The notes beneath the pieces were generated by a model. It worked only from the letters and a program-made list of their open reading frames with translations, was not told where the DNA came from and ran no database searches. Shown piece after piece: positions 12,585-24,800 of a stretch of DNA of 64,000 bases. A program made the translations under genes and the position numbers. Positions within the stretch are counted from its first letter, which is position 1; each line of letters opens with the position of its first letter. The stretch covers positions 23,835,269 through 23,899,268 of the forward strand of contig NC_132888.1 of assembly GCF_030463535.1 (NCBI RefSeq), written 5' to 3'. This DNA is from Salminus brasiliensis. Lineage: Eukaryota > Chordata > Actinopteri > Characiformes > Bryconidae.

Positions 12585-14001
12585 TTGTTGTCAGGTCATA
12601 TACCATCCGCCTTCAAGTCTGCCAGAGTTGTGCCTATCCTAAAGAAGCCAACTCTGGACAGCTTGGACATCGGCAACTACAGACCCATCTCTCTTCTCTC
12701 TTTCCTCTCAAAGATTCTTGAATGTTCTGTCTACAACCAACTGTCTCTCTTTCTCACTCAGAACAATCGTCAGGACTCTAACCAGCCGGGTTCAAAGCTG
12801 CACACTTTACTGAAACTGCTCTCATTGCAGTTACAGAGAAGCTCCATGCAGCTAAAGCTGCCAAACTGTCATCGGTTCTGATCCTTCTTGACCTCTCCGC
12901 AGCTTTTGACACAGTGGACCACAAGATCCTCCTGTCTATCCTTGCCGGTCTTGGAATTACCGGCTCTGCATGGCGATGGCTTGCATCGTACCTGCAGGGC
13001 CGCTCATACCAGGTAACATGGCAGGGCGACACGTCCGCTCCTTGTAGTTTCTCCACTGGCGTTCCACAAGGCTCGGTTCTTGGTCCTCTTCTTTTCGCAC
13101 TCTACACTAGCTCTCTTGGTAAAGTGATCTCCTCTCATGGATTCTCTTACCACTGTTACGCCGATGACACTCAACTTATGCTCTCTTTGCCACTGTCTGA
13201 CACACAGGTCTCTACCTGTATCTCAGCATGCCTCGCTGACGTCTCTTCTTGGATGGCGGCTCACCACCTCAAACTCAACCCCAGCAAGACGAAGCTGCTG
13301 TACATCTCGGGAATTGATGGACCTAAAAACTATCTTGCCATCTCCTTTGAGAACATACTGGTCACTCCTTCTACAGAAGCTCAAAGCCTTAGTGTAGTCA
13401 TGGATGATCAGTTATTGTTCTCAAGCCATGTTGCAAACGTAACTCGGTCCTGCAGATATCTCCTGTACAACATCCGGAGAATTCCACCCTTCCTCTCTAG
13501 AGAGGCCACCCAGGTGCTCGTTCAGTGTCTTGTCACTTCCAGACTTGACTACTGCAACTCTCTTCTGGCTGGTCTTTCTCTGCGCACCATCAGGCCCCTG
13601 CAACTCATCCAGAATGCAGCGGCACGGGTCGTCTTCAATGTCTCTAAATTCAGCCATGTCACTCCACTGCTGCGTTCTCTTCACTGGCTTCCTGTAGCTG
13701 CTGCCCGAATCAGATTCAAAACCCTGACGCTGGCCTACAAAGCCAAGAACGGACCAGCCCCTCCGTACTTGATGGCAATGGTCAAAAGCCGATCCGCACC
13801 TAGAGCCCTTTGAGCTTCAAGTACGGCTCAGCTCGACCCGCCATCCCTCAAAATCCGTGGAAGACAAGCGTCCAGGCTTTTTTCTGTCCTGCACCAAAGT
13901 GGTGGAATGAACTTCCACTGGGTGTCCGAACGGTCGAGTTGCTTGCTGTCTTCAAACCCAGACTGAAGACTCACCTCTTCACAGAATACTTGCACGAATA
14001 G
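12585..14001 (+). pseudogene. L2 reverse transcriptase and C-terminal region (broken)
   Basis: RT palm and finger motifs are spread over three frames. 12585-12881 has PSAFKSARVVPILKKP and NYRPISLLSFLSKILE. About 12860-13813 has [26 protein letters not shown] and the catalytic YADD (residues 82-85 counted from 12914). 13810-14001 has the C-terminal PKWWNELPLGVRTVE and FKPRLKTHLF. A TGA at 13811 and a frameshift near 12790-12860 disable it. The catalytic tetrad is unmutated. Confidence 0.88.
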
Positions 14002-15522
14002 AGTACTATGGTCACCTTATTGTCTTGTGTCTAGTAATGTCTAAGCTTAAAGGTATCTTTGAACTATTAGTCTATTCTAACTAGCTGAGGTTTTTCTTGA
14101 GTAAATAGCAAAGCATTTTGTAAGTCGCTCTGGATAAGAGCGTCTGCTAAATGCCATAAATGTAAATGTAATGTAAATGTAAATGTACTCCACCGTCCAC
14201 AAACCTGATTCTTTTTGAACAGTTTGTTTAAATCATTTGGATGAACTGAGGGACAGTGAGTCACTTTACCTATTTGATTCTTTTGGACGACTCTACTTCC
14301 AGGAGTTTTTAGAGCATTTGTGGCTTTGTTCGTAGCATTTGTTGGACGCTCTTACCTTATATTTTAAGACTTAGAATTGAAGCTGGCTACCAAGAAAGAC
14401 AAAGGGCCCAACCTTAATGGAACTTTTACTCAAATGTCGAGCTGCATACAGCTTGAAGAACCGGCCAGCAAACAACCAGGCAAAGGCTGGCTTAACAATG
14501 CTGTGCTTGTTTGTACGTGTTGGTGGCGGTAAATGCTGTCATTTCGTTCATGGTTGCAATTTCCTACCAACTCATTGTGTTATCAACCATCAGAGGATGG
14601 CGATGGCCTCATACGTACAGCACGCTAGCGTGAAGAGCCCAGTCTCTACGTGCAGAAAATGAAGTGCTCTCCAAGCAGAATGCAGCAGCCGACTGGCACA
14701 GGCTCCATGATGAAGGCGTGTTATTAGGGTGTTTTGTGTGAAAGCCTGTCTCAGGCTCAGGCTCACAAAGGCCCCCCTGAATCATACGGCCATTGTTTCA
14801 CACAGAAGGCCTTTGCCGGAGCGCACATTGAAAGGGACGGAGACATTGTGTTATTTGCAGTTTTTCCATAAAGCGCACGAACATGTTTAATTCTATGTCA
14901 TTTTGTAAAAATAGTGGATCCCAAATTGAACAGGAGAATATGAAAACAGAGCACAGAAAGTACCAGTAGCTGCTCTTTAAAGGAACATGCTGGCATTTCT
15001 CAACCTAATCTTTATCCCCTGCTTCTGTGATGTACGGCTGATTACCGGTGAACGGCACTTTTGACGGCTCCCTGGAGCAGTAGAAGAACGCTCTTCGGCT
15101 CTGTTTACTCAAAGTACACTTATAATAGAAGCCCACTGGCTGTGCTTTATCCTGAGGTATTCCTTCAAGGCAAGGTACAAAACAGCCCGATGTCACAAGT
15201 CCTTGAGAAACCTCCGTATGGCCCCGGCCTTTGAAACAGAGGTGTTTTTTTGGCACCCAGTCTCACGCTTGCTGTTGGCCGGAGGGAATTCTCACAGGCA
15301 TGACGAATACTGGTCATCTGAGCAACAGTCCAAAAACCTTCAGTAGATAAATCTCAAACTAGCATTCTTGCATCTTCTGAAAATGCCAATAACATAATAT
15401 TAGTAGTAATGGAATAATCATATATCTGCTGTTCATAAATCAGGCCGCAACACTGTTTATGGAGTATGCTAATGGAAAACTGGCTTACTTTATATCAAGG
15501 GCCAAGCAATAAATTGTTTATT

Positions 15523-15544
15523 GATCAGTATTGCGATACTGATC
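15523..15544. repeat. 9-bp perfect inverted repeat
   Basis: GATCAGTAT and its complement ATACTGATC flank the tetranucleotide TGCG, a compact hairpin candidate. It may belong to an unrecognised MITE. Confidence 0.8.
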
Positions 15545-16221
15545 CTTAAAATACTGATTTCTCAGGTGAGTCCTATAAACTTTCCCTTTTTTCAGGTCAG
15601 TATTTTTTGATCTTCCCAATTCAGTCCATCAGCTGCTCAGCTCGCAACCTCCTGACAATACATTCGGAAGAGATGCCGCAGGGACGTGAAAATTCACAGG
15701 GGGCTTTAACTCTTCCCTCCCACACACTGGAGGCCTTCATTGATCAGCATGGCTTTCAGCAGGGTGGGGTCCTGGCCTCTGGCTACAGGTCAGTGTTTCC
15801 CGTGCTGCTCCACTGACCGTAAAGAGAGAGATACAACACTGTCTGTCAGCTGTCTGTCAGGGTTCAGTGTGACGGAGGATCTCACGTACTAGAATGCCAG
15901 TGGCCAAAACAAGACACCCCCATATCTAGAGTACTTGAAAGGTTCCCTTTTCTTGGAATGGCAGCTTTTAAAGAGAGGAACACTCATTCCAAACTCTCTG
16001 TGTGAGGTAATGTGATCCCCTTTGATTCTGATTGGCTGGCCTGTGTTGTGGCCTAAATGTGGTCAACATTAAAGTTAACAGTAAAGTAAACTCGGGTTGA
16101 CTTAACTGCGGTGACCTGTGACCTGGATGGGACTGATGTGGACATGGTTGTTGACATCACGGTCAGTTAAAAACGTCATTTTTGCTCATCAACTTATTAT
16201 GGTTAACTTTAATGAAAAGAC

Positions 16222-16270
16222 GTGGTCATCGCGTCCTTTTAAAGGTGCCTGAGGAGGATCACCCCCTCGT
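16222..16270 (+). repeat. short dispersed duplicate, copy 1
   Basis: This segment (GTGGTCATCGCGTC ... GGTGCCTGAGGAGGATCACC) is repeated with a few changes at 17988-18036, 1.77 kb away in the same orientation. The family is unknown. Confidence 0.7.
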
Positions 16271-17987
16271 CTCCTGTTTGGGAAACAGGGAAACCCCCCC
16301 CAAAAAACGGGGAGACTTCACCGCTCCGGTTCCAGAGCAGGGTTTGTTGGTGCTGGACTCTTGCCTCAGCTTTGATGATGTTTTTCAGTAATCTGTGGGA
16401 GAGAAGGGCCAGTCAGCAGATCCGTCTTGTCCTCTGGTCCCAGCACGCGCTTTGTTTAACTTTTAACATGAGCAACAGCAGCATGGCACCGCTACAAAAG
16501 CACGCAGCTTTTGATGTGTGTGAGTAGGGGGCGAAGTCCACCGAGCTGGGCTCTCCAGCACGCTTCCCTCTGCGGCCTTATCGGTGGGAAAGCTCTCGTG
16601 GCTTGGAGCTTGCCAAGGTTCTCGTTGCGAACAACGAGGCAGTGGAGCCTTTGAGTTCGAGCTCAGGGAGGGCTGGAGATTTATTGCTTAGGCTGAACAG
16701 TCGGCTGGATAGGCTGACCTTCAATCAAAAGTTTGGGTAATGCTGGATTGTAGTTCAGATGTACACATAGGTGCATATTCTCATATGTGACCATTATATG
16801 TATTATAATATGACCCCATAGCAGGAATAGTGCTTTAGGACCAGCTAAACTAAAGGCCTTAGGCCTTAGAGGACTGGAGTGTGCATGAGGGAGAGTAGGA
16901 ATGGGGGGGGGGTGTAGAAAGGTAAGAAGGAGTCAGACCCTGCAAGGAGGACTTTATGCTGGATACAGAATTGTAGGAATGATGCCTATATCTGATGGTC
17001 TGGGACGGGCAAGAACCCTCGCAGTCGAGCCTTACAATGATCTAGCCTAGAAATGGGGTCTTCCTGAGTTGCTGAGAGGGTCACAGACCCACAGAGATGT
17101 TCTTTAGGTGGAAGAAAGTGGATTTGGATAATTCTGTGGGATGAGTCGAATGGTAATGTGAGATCCGAAATGACACCTAGATTACAAACGTAGGCCAAAG
17201 AGCAGATGCAGTACAATCGGGTATGTGTCAGGTATCAGGTATCTTACACCCCGCCAACAGCCCATTTTCAGACCTTCCTCCTGCACCGTTTAAATAGCTG
17301 CTTGTGAATATATCTACGCCGATGAGCGTGGTGGTCTCGAAATGAGGCGGTGGGGTGTTCAGGTCGATTTCTGCCGTATTGCTATCACAGGAGCTCCACA
17401 GACTGAAAACAACCTAGGCAGACGTCAACAGTCAGACGTTCGTTGCTATCTTGGCAGTGAATTGTCAACACAGGTGCGTGCAGCCCGACGTTCGTACACT
17501 CCCCCGATTTACACCATTGAAATAGCAACCCGCCAAAGTCGGATATGTTTCGAGCCGCGCACGGCTCACTTTTTTCCGTGGTTACGATAGCAAAATAAAT
17601 GAATGAAGAAAAGAGCTACCCTGGTCATCTATTTTATATTTCTATCCAAAGTAACCTTGCAACTTTTGTGTAGCAAAAGCAGCCATTATTTCTTTGTAAC
17701 TGTCCAACCACTAATTACGTAATACGGCTCTTTTCTGTTGCTTTACCTAAAATCTATTCAATATCAATACTAATATTCCAAAAATTAAAAAAATGATTGT
17801 CTTCCCAAACCAGAAATTTACAGAAGAAAGATGTAGGCAAATGTAAGTTGCAACACATTTAAGCCTTAGCCTTTAAGTCATAGCTGTGATATCACAGGGT
17901 GCATCAAACTCTCTTACTAAAGGAAATTGGAAACTACAACTTTAAATTCAGTCCATAGTGTAGGATAGTCATGAGGTACTGAAGCAT

Positions 17988-18036
17988 GTGGTCATCACGT
18001 CTTTGTATGGTGCCTGAGGAAGATCACCCCCCTCGC
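17988..18036 (+). repeat. short dispersed duplicate, copy 2
   Basis: Near-copy of 16222-16270 (GTGGTCATCACGTC ... GGTGCCTGAGGAAGATCACC). The surrounding sequence is not similar, so it is either a small repeat family or a local copying event. Confidence 0.7.
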
Positions 18037-18849
18037 CATTCTATTCCCCTATATTCCTTTTTATCAAAGAAATCCATTTAGGCTATAAGAAGCGTGTCGA
18101 AGCTTGATGGACAGTGCGCTGAACTGCCCTGAGGCTGGGAAGTAGAGAGCGGAGGCTGGAGCAGGGAGGCGCACATGACTTTTCCCACCGTGCTAGCAGG
18201 CTAGCAGTGAGCTAATGTGTAATTAGATGTTACTATTTTCTGAGAGTGCTCAGCCTCTCAAAGCTGCACAAAGCTGCCGTTTGAACCTCCCCATGCCAGG
18301 AAACTCCAGGCCTGTCAGTACTGCTGGGGTTATTATGCCGAACTTTAAATAGCTGGAGGTCTGGATGGCGGTGGGCTCTCATGGCTGAGGGGAGAGCGGC
18401 TCGCTGGGCTGTAAACATGACGCTCCAGAAAGTCTGCTCTGCTAGTTTAGAGTGGGGGTAACTTTTGAGTCTCCCCCATCCCCTCCCCCTCCCTCTTTTT
18501 CCATAAACCCCTACATCCACAGTCGCTACAAGGAAAAAGCTGGCTGGCATGAGATCAAAGCGGAGCACGTGTCTGCCTCACTTCCTCTCCCTTCATCCCT
18601 CCATCTCTCCGGGAGTTTATAGCAGAGGATGGGATGGATAAGTCTGTGAATCTGTGTGTGTATGTGTTTGTGTGTTTTATTTCTCAGTCATCGTTGTTAA
18701 GAAGAAGCGGTGCCAGGTTGGCATCCTTGGTGAGCGCCTGGCACACGTGGATATGAAATAAATAACGCATGATAGTGAGAAATCTCAAGGAGCTGCAGCT
18801 ACAACAGCGGAAAAAAAAAAAACTGACTTGAGCTAAAGTATGAAGTGAA

Positions 18850-18965
18850 CCACCAGGTCACAGCAAGTCCACTAAGGGCAAAGTTCCTAACTCTACAGTT
18901 GTGGTTAAGCATGGTGGTGGTAGCATCATTTGCTGCCAGTTGAACTGGTGGACTGTCAAACTTGG
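18850..18965 (+). mobile_element. Tc1-like transposase scrap
   Basis: GCAAAGTTCCTAACTCTACA and GTTAAGCATGGTGGTGGTAG followed by TGCTGCCAGTTGAACTGGTG are pieces of a fish Tc1-like transposase gene (the KHGGGS..CF..A region). Several bases between GGTAGCATCAT and TGCTGCC are missing, and no terminal repeat is visible. It is a dead internal fragment. Confidence 0.7.
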
Positions 18966-19050
18966 AGGTGGATCTCAGGAGACTTTGGGCTGGGGTTCTG
19001 GGAGGCTAGAGGAGGATGCGTGGAGCCGGGAAGAAGGAGGGAGGTGACAG

Positions 19051-19155
19051 GGTGGTGGTGGTGGTGGTGGGTGCGACATTGTTTGACACAAAGGTGAAAT
19101 GGGAGAGGAAGGTGTGTATATATAGGACTAAGGAGGAGGAGGAGGAGGAGGAGGA
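19051..19155 (+). repeat. GGT and GGA trinucleotide runs
   Basis: A (GGT)n run at about 19051-19070 is followed by a (GGA)n run at about 19130-19155 in a G-rich stretch. Simple sequence. Confidence 0.8.
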
Positions 19156-19399
19156 GTTATGGCGAGTTGTCTCCCAAAATGAATGTAAATTATAACTCCA
19201 CCTAACAAAATGGTTGGGGTGCTGTATGTATACTTTTGGCCATGTATCTTTTGTCCCAGAGGTAATAATAAGCTAGGCAGGGTTCAGGCCTGCTGTTGGC
19301 TGTAATATAGCAACACTTTCAAGCATGTAAAGTCACAGTGAGAGCTGGCCTGGCTCAAGTACAGCCTCCACCCGGGGTGGTTAGTTGGAACAGGTTTGG

Positions 19400-20680
19400 A
19401 GAAACAACAGGATTAACCTTACGTTACCATTACATTCAGAGAAATTTTCATTCACAGACTCGTCAAACAGTAGCAAAAATAATATATATTTCAGTCAATA
19501 AAATATATTTCGTTTATAGTTTAGAAAATGTGACACTACAGAAATGTTTACATCCTGTAAAGTTGCTGAAGTTACTTTTCAGTAAGAAAATGAATGAATG
19601 AAGTCTATACATGCTTATAATGGATATTATGTTTTTGTTTTTCAAGTTGCTGTAAAATTACATTTCCCCCGAGGTGGTTAAACACCTGATTAGAACCAGG
19701 ATTACTTACAAATTTGAGGAGCAGTCAGGGTGCTACTTCTCCAGACAAGTCTTTTGAGTTGAACAATGGGATTAACTTTACATTACCATTCGATTTAGAA
19801 AAAGTGAATTTTTAGGTCTATTTTTATTCACAGATTCATCAAAAAGTAGAAAGTAGAAAGTAGAAGTAGAAAATGTATGTTTCAGTTAATAAAGTATATT
19901 TAGTAGACAGTTTATGAAATGTGACACTACAGGAGTGTTTACATCCTGTAAAGTTGCTTAAGTTACTCTTTTGTAAAAAATAATAAATGATGACATGCTT
20001 ATGATGTCTATCATTTGAAACATTTCTGTTTTCCAAGTTTCCCCCAAAGAGGTTAAACACCTGGTTTTAATCAGGATTACCCACGACTTTGAACAGCAGT
20101 CAGTCATGTAGATACTTTTCCGGATTCACTCATAAAAACTTCACTCATAAGAGTTTTTCATGTGTCTCTTTTGTCACAATAGGACTAACTTTACATTACA
20201 ATTAAATTCAGAAAAGTGTTTTTTTTGGGTCTGTTTTTATTTACAGATTTGTCAAAAAGAAGTGAAAAAAAAAGATATTTTAGTTAACTAGATATATTTA
20301 TTAGACTGTCTCTTTTGTCACAGAGTTGAACAATGGGATTAACTTTCAATTACAATTAAATTCAGAAAAGTGTTTTTTTTGGTCTATTTTATTCACAGAT
20401 ATGTAAAAAAATATTTGAGTAACTAAATACATGTCGTAGACTGTCTAATAAATATATCTAACTATAACTAAAACATATATATATATATATATATATTCAC
20501 TTCTTTTTGACAAATCTTTGAATAAAAACTTTATTACTTAGAATTTACTTTAAATTACTTAGAATTACAATTCCATTCAGAAAGAGTGATTTTATATACA
20601 TATTTCAGATAATTAATATATTTCATGTTTTTTGTGCTGTTTCACAAAACGTATTTACCATGTTCGTGTTGAGATACGAT
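19400..20680. repeat. AT-rich degenerate tandem array (~350-bp unit) with inverted copy
   Basis: A unit starting near GATTAACYTTACRTTACCAT recurs at about 19410, 19768, 20182, 20336 and 20555. The first two full copies share CAGATTCATCAAAAAGTAG-type, TGTGACACTACAG and TTTACATCCTGTAAAGTTGC motifs in the same order. Later units are shortened. At 20438-20529 part of the unit is inverted relative to 20234-20311. No coding sequence is seen. Confidence 0.8.
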
Positions 20681-21529
20681 CATTCCAGTGGTCATATTTA
20701 TTTGAAAGCAGACATTTTGATGTATTTTAGTTGAATAACTTCTTCAGGAAACTTAATTATGCTGGTATGAAGTTACATCTAGCCCCTGCAATTACAAATA
20801 ATGCTTATGGGGTAAGTTGAAACATTCATAAATAGTAGGAGCTAAAGACTGCTTATAACAGTTGGTCAAAAACGGCCTCATGCTGCTTTTTATATTTTAT
20901 TATTGTTTGTTATAAAATGTGCAAAACTTTATTAAGTTTACTATATACATTTATTTTATTTGATATACACTGTTAAACGGGTACCATGAAGATTTAAGTA
21001 TTGTAAAATAATTATAAACGTTTTATTTAAAATTCACTTCACAATTCATATTGTCACTTTACAACATGCAAGGGATGTTAGCAATAGTTGTGTTAAGGCG
21101 TGTTAATGCTACCCTTCACTTGTATGCCAACGAATAACGCTGGCAAGAATAATACTAAAAATAAATACTAGAATAATACTATAAATAAATAAATAAATAA
21201 ATGCTTTTCCTATTTAGATTAGCACTTGTTTGAACCACCTTTTACTTTTTCCAAATTTAAATCCCTTTTAATTAGAGCTGTGTAGAACTGCCCTCCACAA
21301 ACACTTCAGACAGTTCGGAGCGGCTTTGTTGTGGTTGCACTGTCGTCAGCATGGTCGAAACCCAGTGGGAAGTGATGTATGTGAACAGTAAATATTTGGG
21401 GCAGATAGGCATATAAACAGTGAGGCAACGACGCGTCACGTGACAGAAACTCAGCAATCAGGCCAAAGTGCTCACTGAGCGTCGACCCCGGGTGCTTACA
21501 GCGCAACATGCATGACAACCACCATTGAA
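20681..21529. other. AT-rich intergenic, nothing recognised
   Basis: AT-rich DNA with an (AAAT)n run at about 21183-21203. No exon or known repeat is seen. Confidence 0.5.
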
Positions 21530-22100
21530 GACCACTGCTTTGGACATTATTTTATTTCAAGGAGGAGAGAAATGACAAGCAGTCGTCAATCAACATATAT
21601 AAAAACATTTGCGCCACCGTGCGGGTCGAGCCTATGCCATGGCTTAAAATAAATACTTTTCAAGAGCATATAGTACAGACAGAATATGCAAAAAATCCAA
21701 ACCAGGCCGATGAACAACGGAGCGAATTCCAGGGACTGGAACTTGAGAACATGTCCGGGGGAACAGCTCCCTACTTGTCCTCCAAAAAGGGTTGTATAAA
21801 ACATCTCGAAGTACGTTTGTAAAATACAGAATCTTGGAAAACAAACAAACAAACAAAAAATCCACATTTTCTCAAAGTTATTGTGAAAAATATTAGCTGG
21901 TATTATAGCGCGATTAAATCAGGACTTTTGATGGAGAGTAAGACGATGAGAATGTGCTTCCGCATGTCTATTAGTAATCACATGTTTAGTTATCCATGGA
22001 GTCCTCCTCCACTGCTCTGGCGGGAGACTTGGCAGCCATATTGCACAAAGCTCGTCTTTCCTCAGGTACGCAGAGGAACGTCCCTCAGATTCAGCCACTG
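21530..22100 (-). terminator. 3'-UTR-like end with AATAAA signal (traf4 distal end or unknown gene)
   Basis: On the minus strand this stretch looks like the end of a transcript: AT-rich, TGTTTGTTTG runs, then AATAAA at 21556-21551 followed about 20-45 nt later by a GT-rich segment. It lies 3.2 kb downstream of the traf4 stop, so it could be a distal traf4 poly(A) site. Alternatively, a short open frame (21986-22084) ending RAVEEDSMDN then TAA could be the tail of an unrecognised gene, but its upstream acceptor is weak. No protein family is recognised. Confidence 0.35.
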
Positions 22101-22654
22101 AACCGGCCTTCCACCTAAGAGCACCAACACCCCCCTTGCGGACTCTCTCTCTCTCTTTCTAATGAAGAGATGGATGAAGAGAACATGAACCAGAAAGTCT
22201 GAAGGTCCCGCTCGCCCTGTCTGCACACACTTTAGCTCATGCTCGGTTCTTTTTCCGTATAAAATTAATTTGGTTCCATGTGTTGGTCTGCTGGATGCAA
22301 CAACAACAACAACAAAAAAATGCCCTCAATGGACAAGAGGTTTCAAGAGAACAGGTTACAGTACAAAGTTGTGGGATACACTCGAGTGTAACAACTGGAT
22401 CTGATCTGAACAATGACTAAAGATTAGAAATGCCCCAATCAAGGCTTTTACCCCCTCCATTTTCAACCTGCGGCCTAAAATTAGTATCTGCCATACAGTG
22501 GGATCAGTCCCTATAAAAGAGCAGAGGTGAGCTGCGAAAACCTAGAAAATTCCTTGAAGGATACTGGTCCACTGATTCACGTCGGTATCGGCAGGTAATT
22601 GCTTAAAAGAAAATATTATATAAATACAGTTATTTTGGTGTCTGGTCTGGTGTA

Positions 22655-23160
22655 CTGTTAACACCTGGCATTAGCATGCGTGTTGTGTTCGGATGGCATT
22701 CGGGTCTACTTTGCCCGGATTGTGTTTACACTTGTCATAAAAATGAGTCCCCGGTGCGATCAGATGAGATCAGATTTCACCGTCCCCCATAAAAACATGT
22801 CCATTTTAGATCAAATCCGAGACTGTGAGTAGTTTACAGGAAATGTGGGGGTTCTACAACACGGTGGAACAGTAGACGGTTCTCTCTCTCTTTCTGTAAC
22901 AGTCAGGAAACAAACCGTATATATTACGAGAGTATGTGTTTACAGGCGTATTTCCTCTCGCCCGGCGGAATCCGATCACAGAAAACGCATTCCGCCTACA
23001 CTGGTGTTCAAATCAGACGCGATGCGTCTTTGACCACCTTCGATTGTAATCCGATTACAATACGTCTTGGGGGTGTTTACATCTGGCTCTTCATGCAGAC
23101 TGGTGAAATCCATGCGCGATCTGATCACCAAAAACGCACGTTAATGGCAGGTGTAAACAG
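22655..23160. mobile_element. MITE with ~25-bp terminal inverted repeats
   Basis: The left end CTGTTAACACCTGGCATTAG is matched by the complement of the right end (CTGTTTACACCTGCCATTAA), continuing imperfectly inward. The element is about 506 bp and has no transposase. A second, truncated member of the family is at about 42770-42885. A target duplication is not obvious, so the superfamily is unassigned. Confidence 0.7.
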
Positions 23161-23879
23161 GCTCTCGGACAAATTTCACCGTGGAAGAGCAGAACGTTTA
23201 GGTGACGCTGAGCTACTGCGCTACAATACCCGAACTCATTTCACTGGATTTGAAACTGGAAATGTGAGATTTGTCGATAATGCTAATTATCAGATATGGG
23301 CATCAGCCCAGAAAATCAGGCAAGATGTGCACGGCTACCGGTTACTTTGGAATGCTACAGTAAGATCAGTTCATTTTAGTATTTGCATAGTGCGACACAC
23401 TCTGAACTGACCGCTCACGCTCTGGTTTGTGGTGTACTTTTTTTTTTTTGACAAAGCCTCTTTGTCCAACATTAGCGAAGTATGCTTTCTTCCTCCTGTC
23501 GCTAAAGTGTATGATAGCTGCACACTCCCATTTTTTTTTTACATGCGTTAAGTTTACTGTGGTGGTTAGCTTTACCACAGCCACCAAGCACTGGCACTGG
23601 CGTTATTAGTAGCTGCGTGTTAATGCCCCTTTTAATGCTTCCAGTTGTGAAGTTGTGAGTACCGTCCTCCTCTCTCACCACCTCTACAACAATGTGTAAG
23701 TACAGCAGTAAGACGGGTTAAAACAGCCTAAACAAAGGGTCTGAGCGGCTTCTGGCTTAATAAAGCCAATACCATTAAAACAGGCCTTGATTGGGACATC
23801 CCTAACCACACCATGGCAAGTCCACCCAGTTCTCAACCAACGACTGCATGTAAACAAGTTCTTACATCATGGCTTTCTC

Positions 23880-23927
<48 letters not shown>

Positions 23928-24800
23928 CATACATGAGTGCATGAGTTCACTTGCAGAGGACTGGTTGAAGAGCCTGAGACTACACATTAGCACACCGGCC
24001 TCTTCACACCCAAGAATGCAACTCTCCTGAGCGTGCCTTTGACAAGGTGGTGATAAAACGTCCCGAAGCGAGCTCCGCGTGCTGGAACGCCGTAAAAAAC
24101 TAAAGGCTGAGAGTCTGAGAGGGCCTCGGGTGACGGGACGTGACCAAGTGAGACATGTTTACTTCACAGCTGCTATTAGTTTACTTAAAAGTAGTTCAAC
24201 AGGAAAACTGGATCCCGCAGTCCGTGTCGCCGGGTTTCAGCTCGAGGATCATCAGTGGGGGAGAGCGTGTGTAAACAAAAGGCAAACGGGTTTGAGTGTG
24301 TACGCGGAATTCCTAACGCAGACCACACAGGTTTCGTCCACCCATGTGTGTCCAGAGCCCTGCTTGCCTTGTTTCTGAACACGGTTCAAACAAACATTCT
24401 CAAGTGCAAAGGTTGCGAACAACCTTTCGCACCCTCCTTAAAACTCTTACCGTTTACTTAACATCGGTCACAGAAGGATCATAAAATCACATTTTTGTAA
24501 AAACGACTTTAAATTAAAATAGAACTTTCTAGGCACTATTGAATGTCCCAAGGCTTTTGTTGCAAATTGAGGAGAAGGTGTTGAAAACGTGAATCTGAAA
24601 TAAGCATGTGCAATGGTTTCACAGACCAAAACACCTCAACTTTCCTACATTTCGACATGGCGCCCCTCCACCACTTGGGCAATCTCGGAGTCTTTCGCTT
24701 GAATTTTCAGAACGGAAAACAAGCGTCATTAAGAAATGACCGGGGAAGGTCCTCCCAAAGGGTCGTCCCAGGAAAATCTTTCCAGCACTGCTTTCTGCTA
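23161..24800 (-). other. traf4 3' flank / possible long 3'UTR
   Basis: No canonical AATAAA is seen on the minus strand in the first 2 kb after the traf4 stop. An ATTAAA occurs near 23632-23627. The stretch may therefore be 3'UTR. It also holds a CA repeat and T-rich runs. No other gene is supported. Confidence 0.35.
23882..23924. repeat. (CA)n microsatellite
   Basis: About 21 uninterrupted CA units. Confidence 0.97.

Larger units (their letters stand above)
11270..14190 (+). mobile_element. L2-clade non-LTR retrotransposon, nearly full-length, inactive
   Basis: This is one LINE insertion on the plus strand with an APE-type endonuclease (LTETWIT, LLSDFN, SDHHFLSF), an L2-type linker (RELRLAERKWRKSQ), a reverse transcriptase ([33 protein letters not shown]) and the C-terminal WWNELPLGVRTVE region. 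It ends with the tail GTAAGTCGCTCTGGATAAGA and an (AAATGT)n run at 14156-14187. The open frame is split by at least three frameshifts or stops and a gap in the endonuclease, so it cannot move itself. The 5' end is uncertain by about 50 bp. Fragments of the same family lie at 2010, 31305 and 40313. Confidence 0.93.
14195..18845. other. intergenic, no gene recognised
   Basis: No exon supported. It contains a 9-bp hairpin (15523-15544), a pair of about 49-bp near-copies (16222-16270 and 17988-18036), and a GC-richer block at 17,300-17,590 with an 82-codon frame of no known family. Confidence 0.45.
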
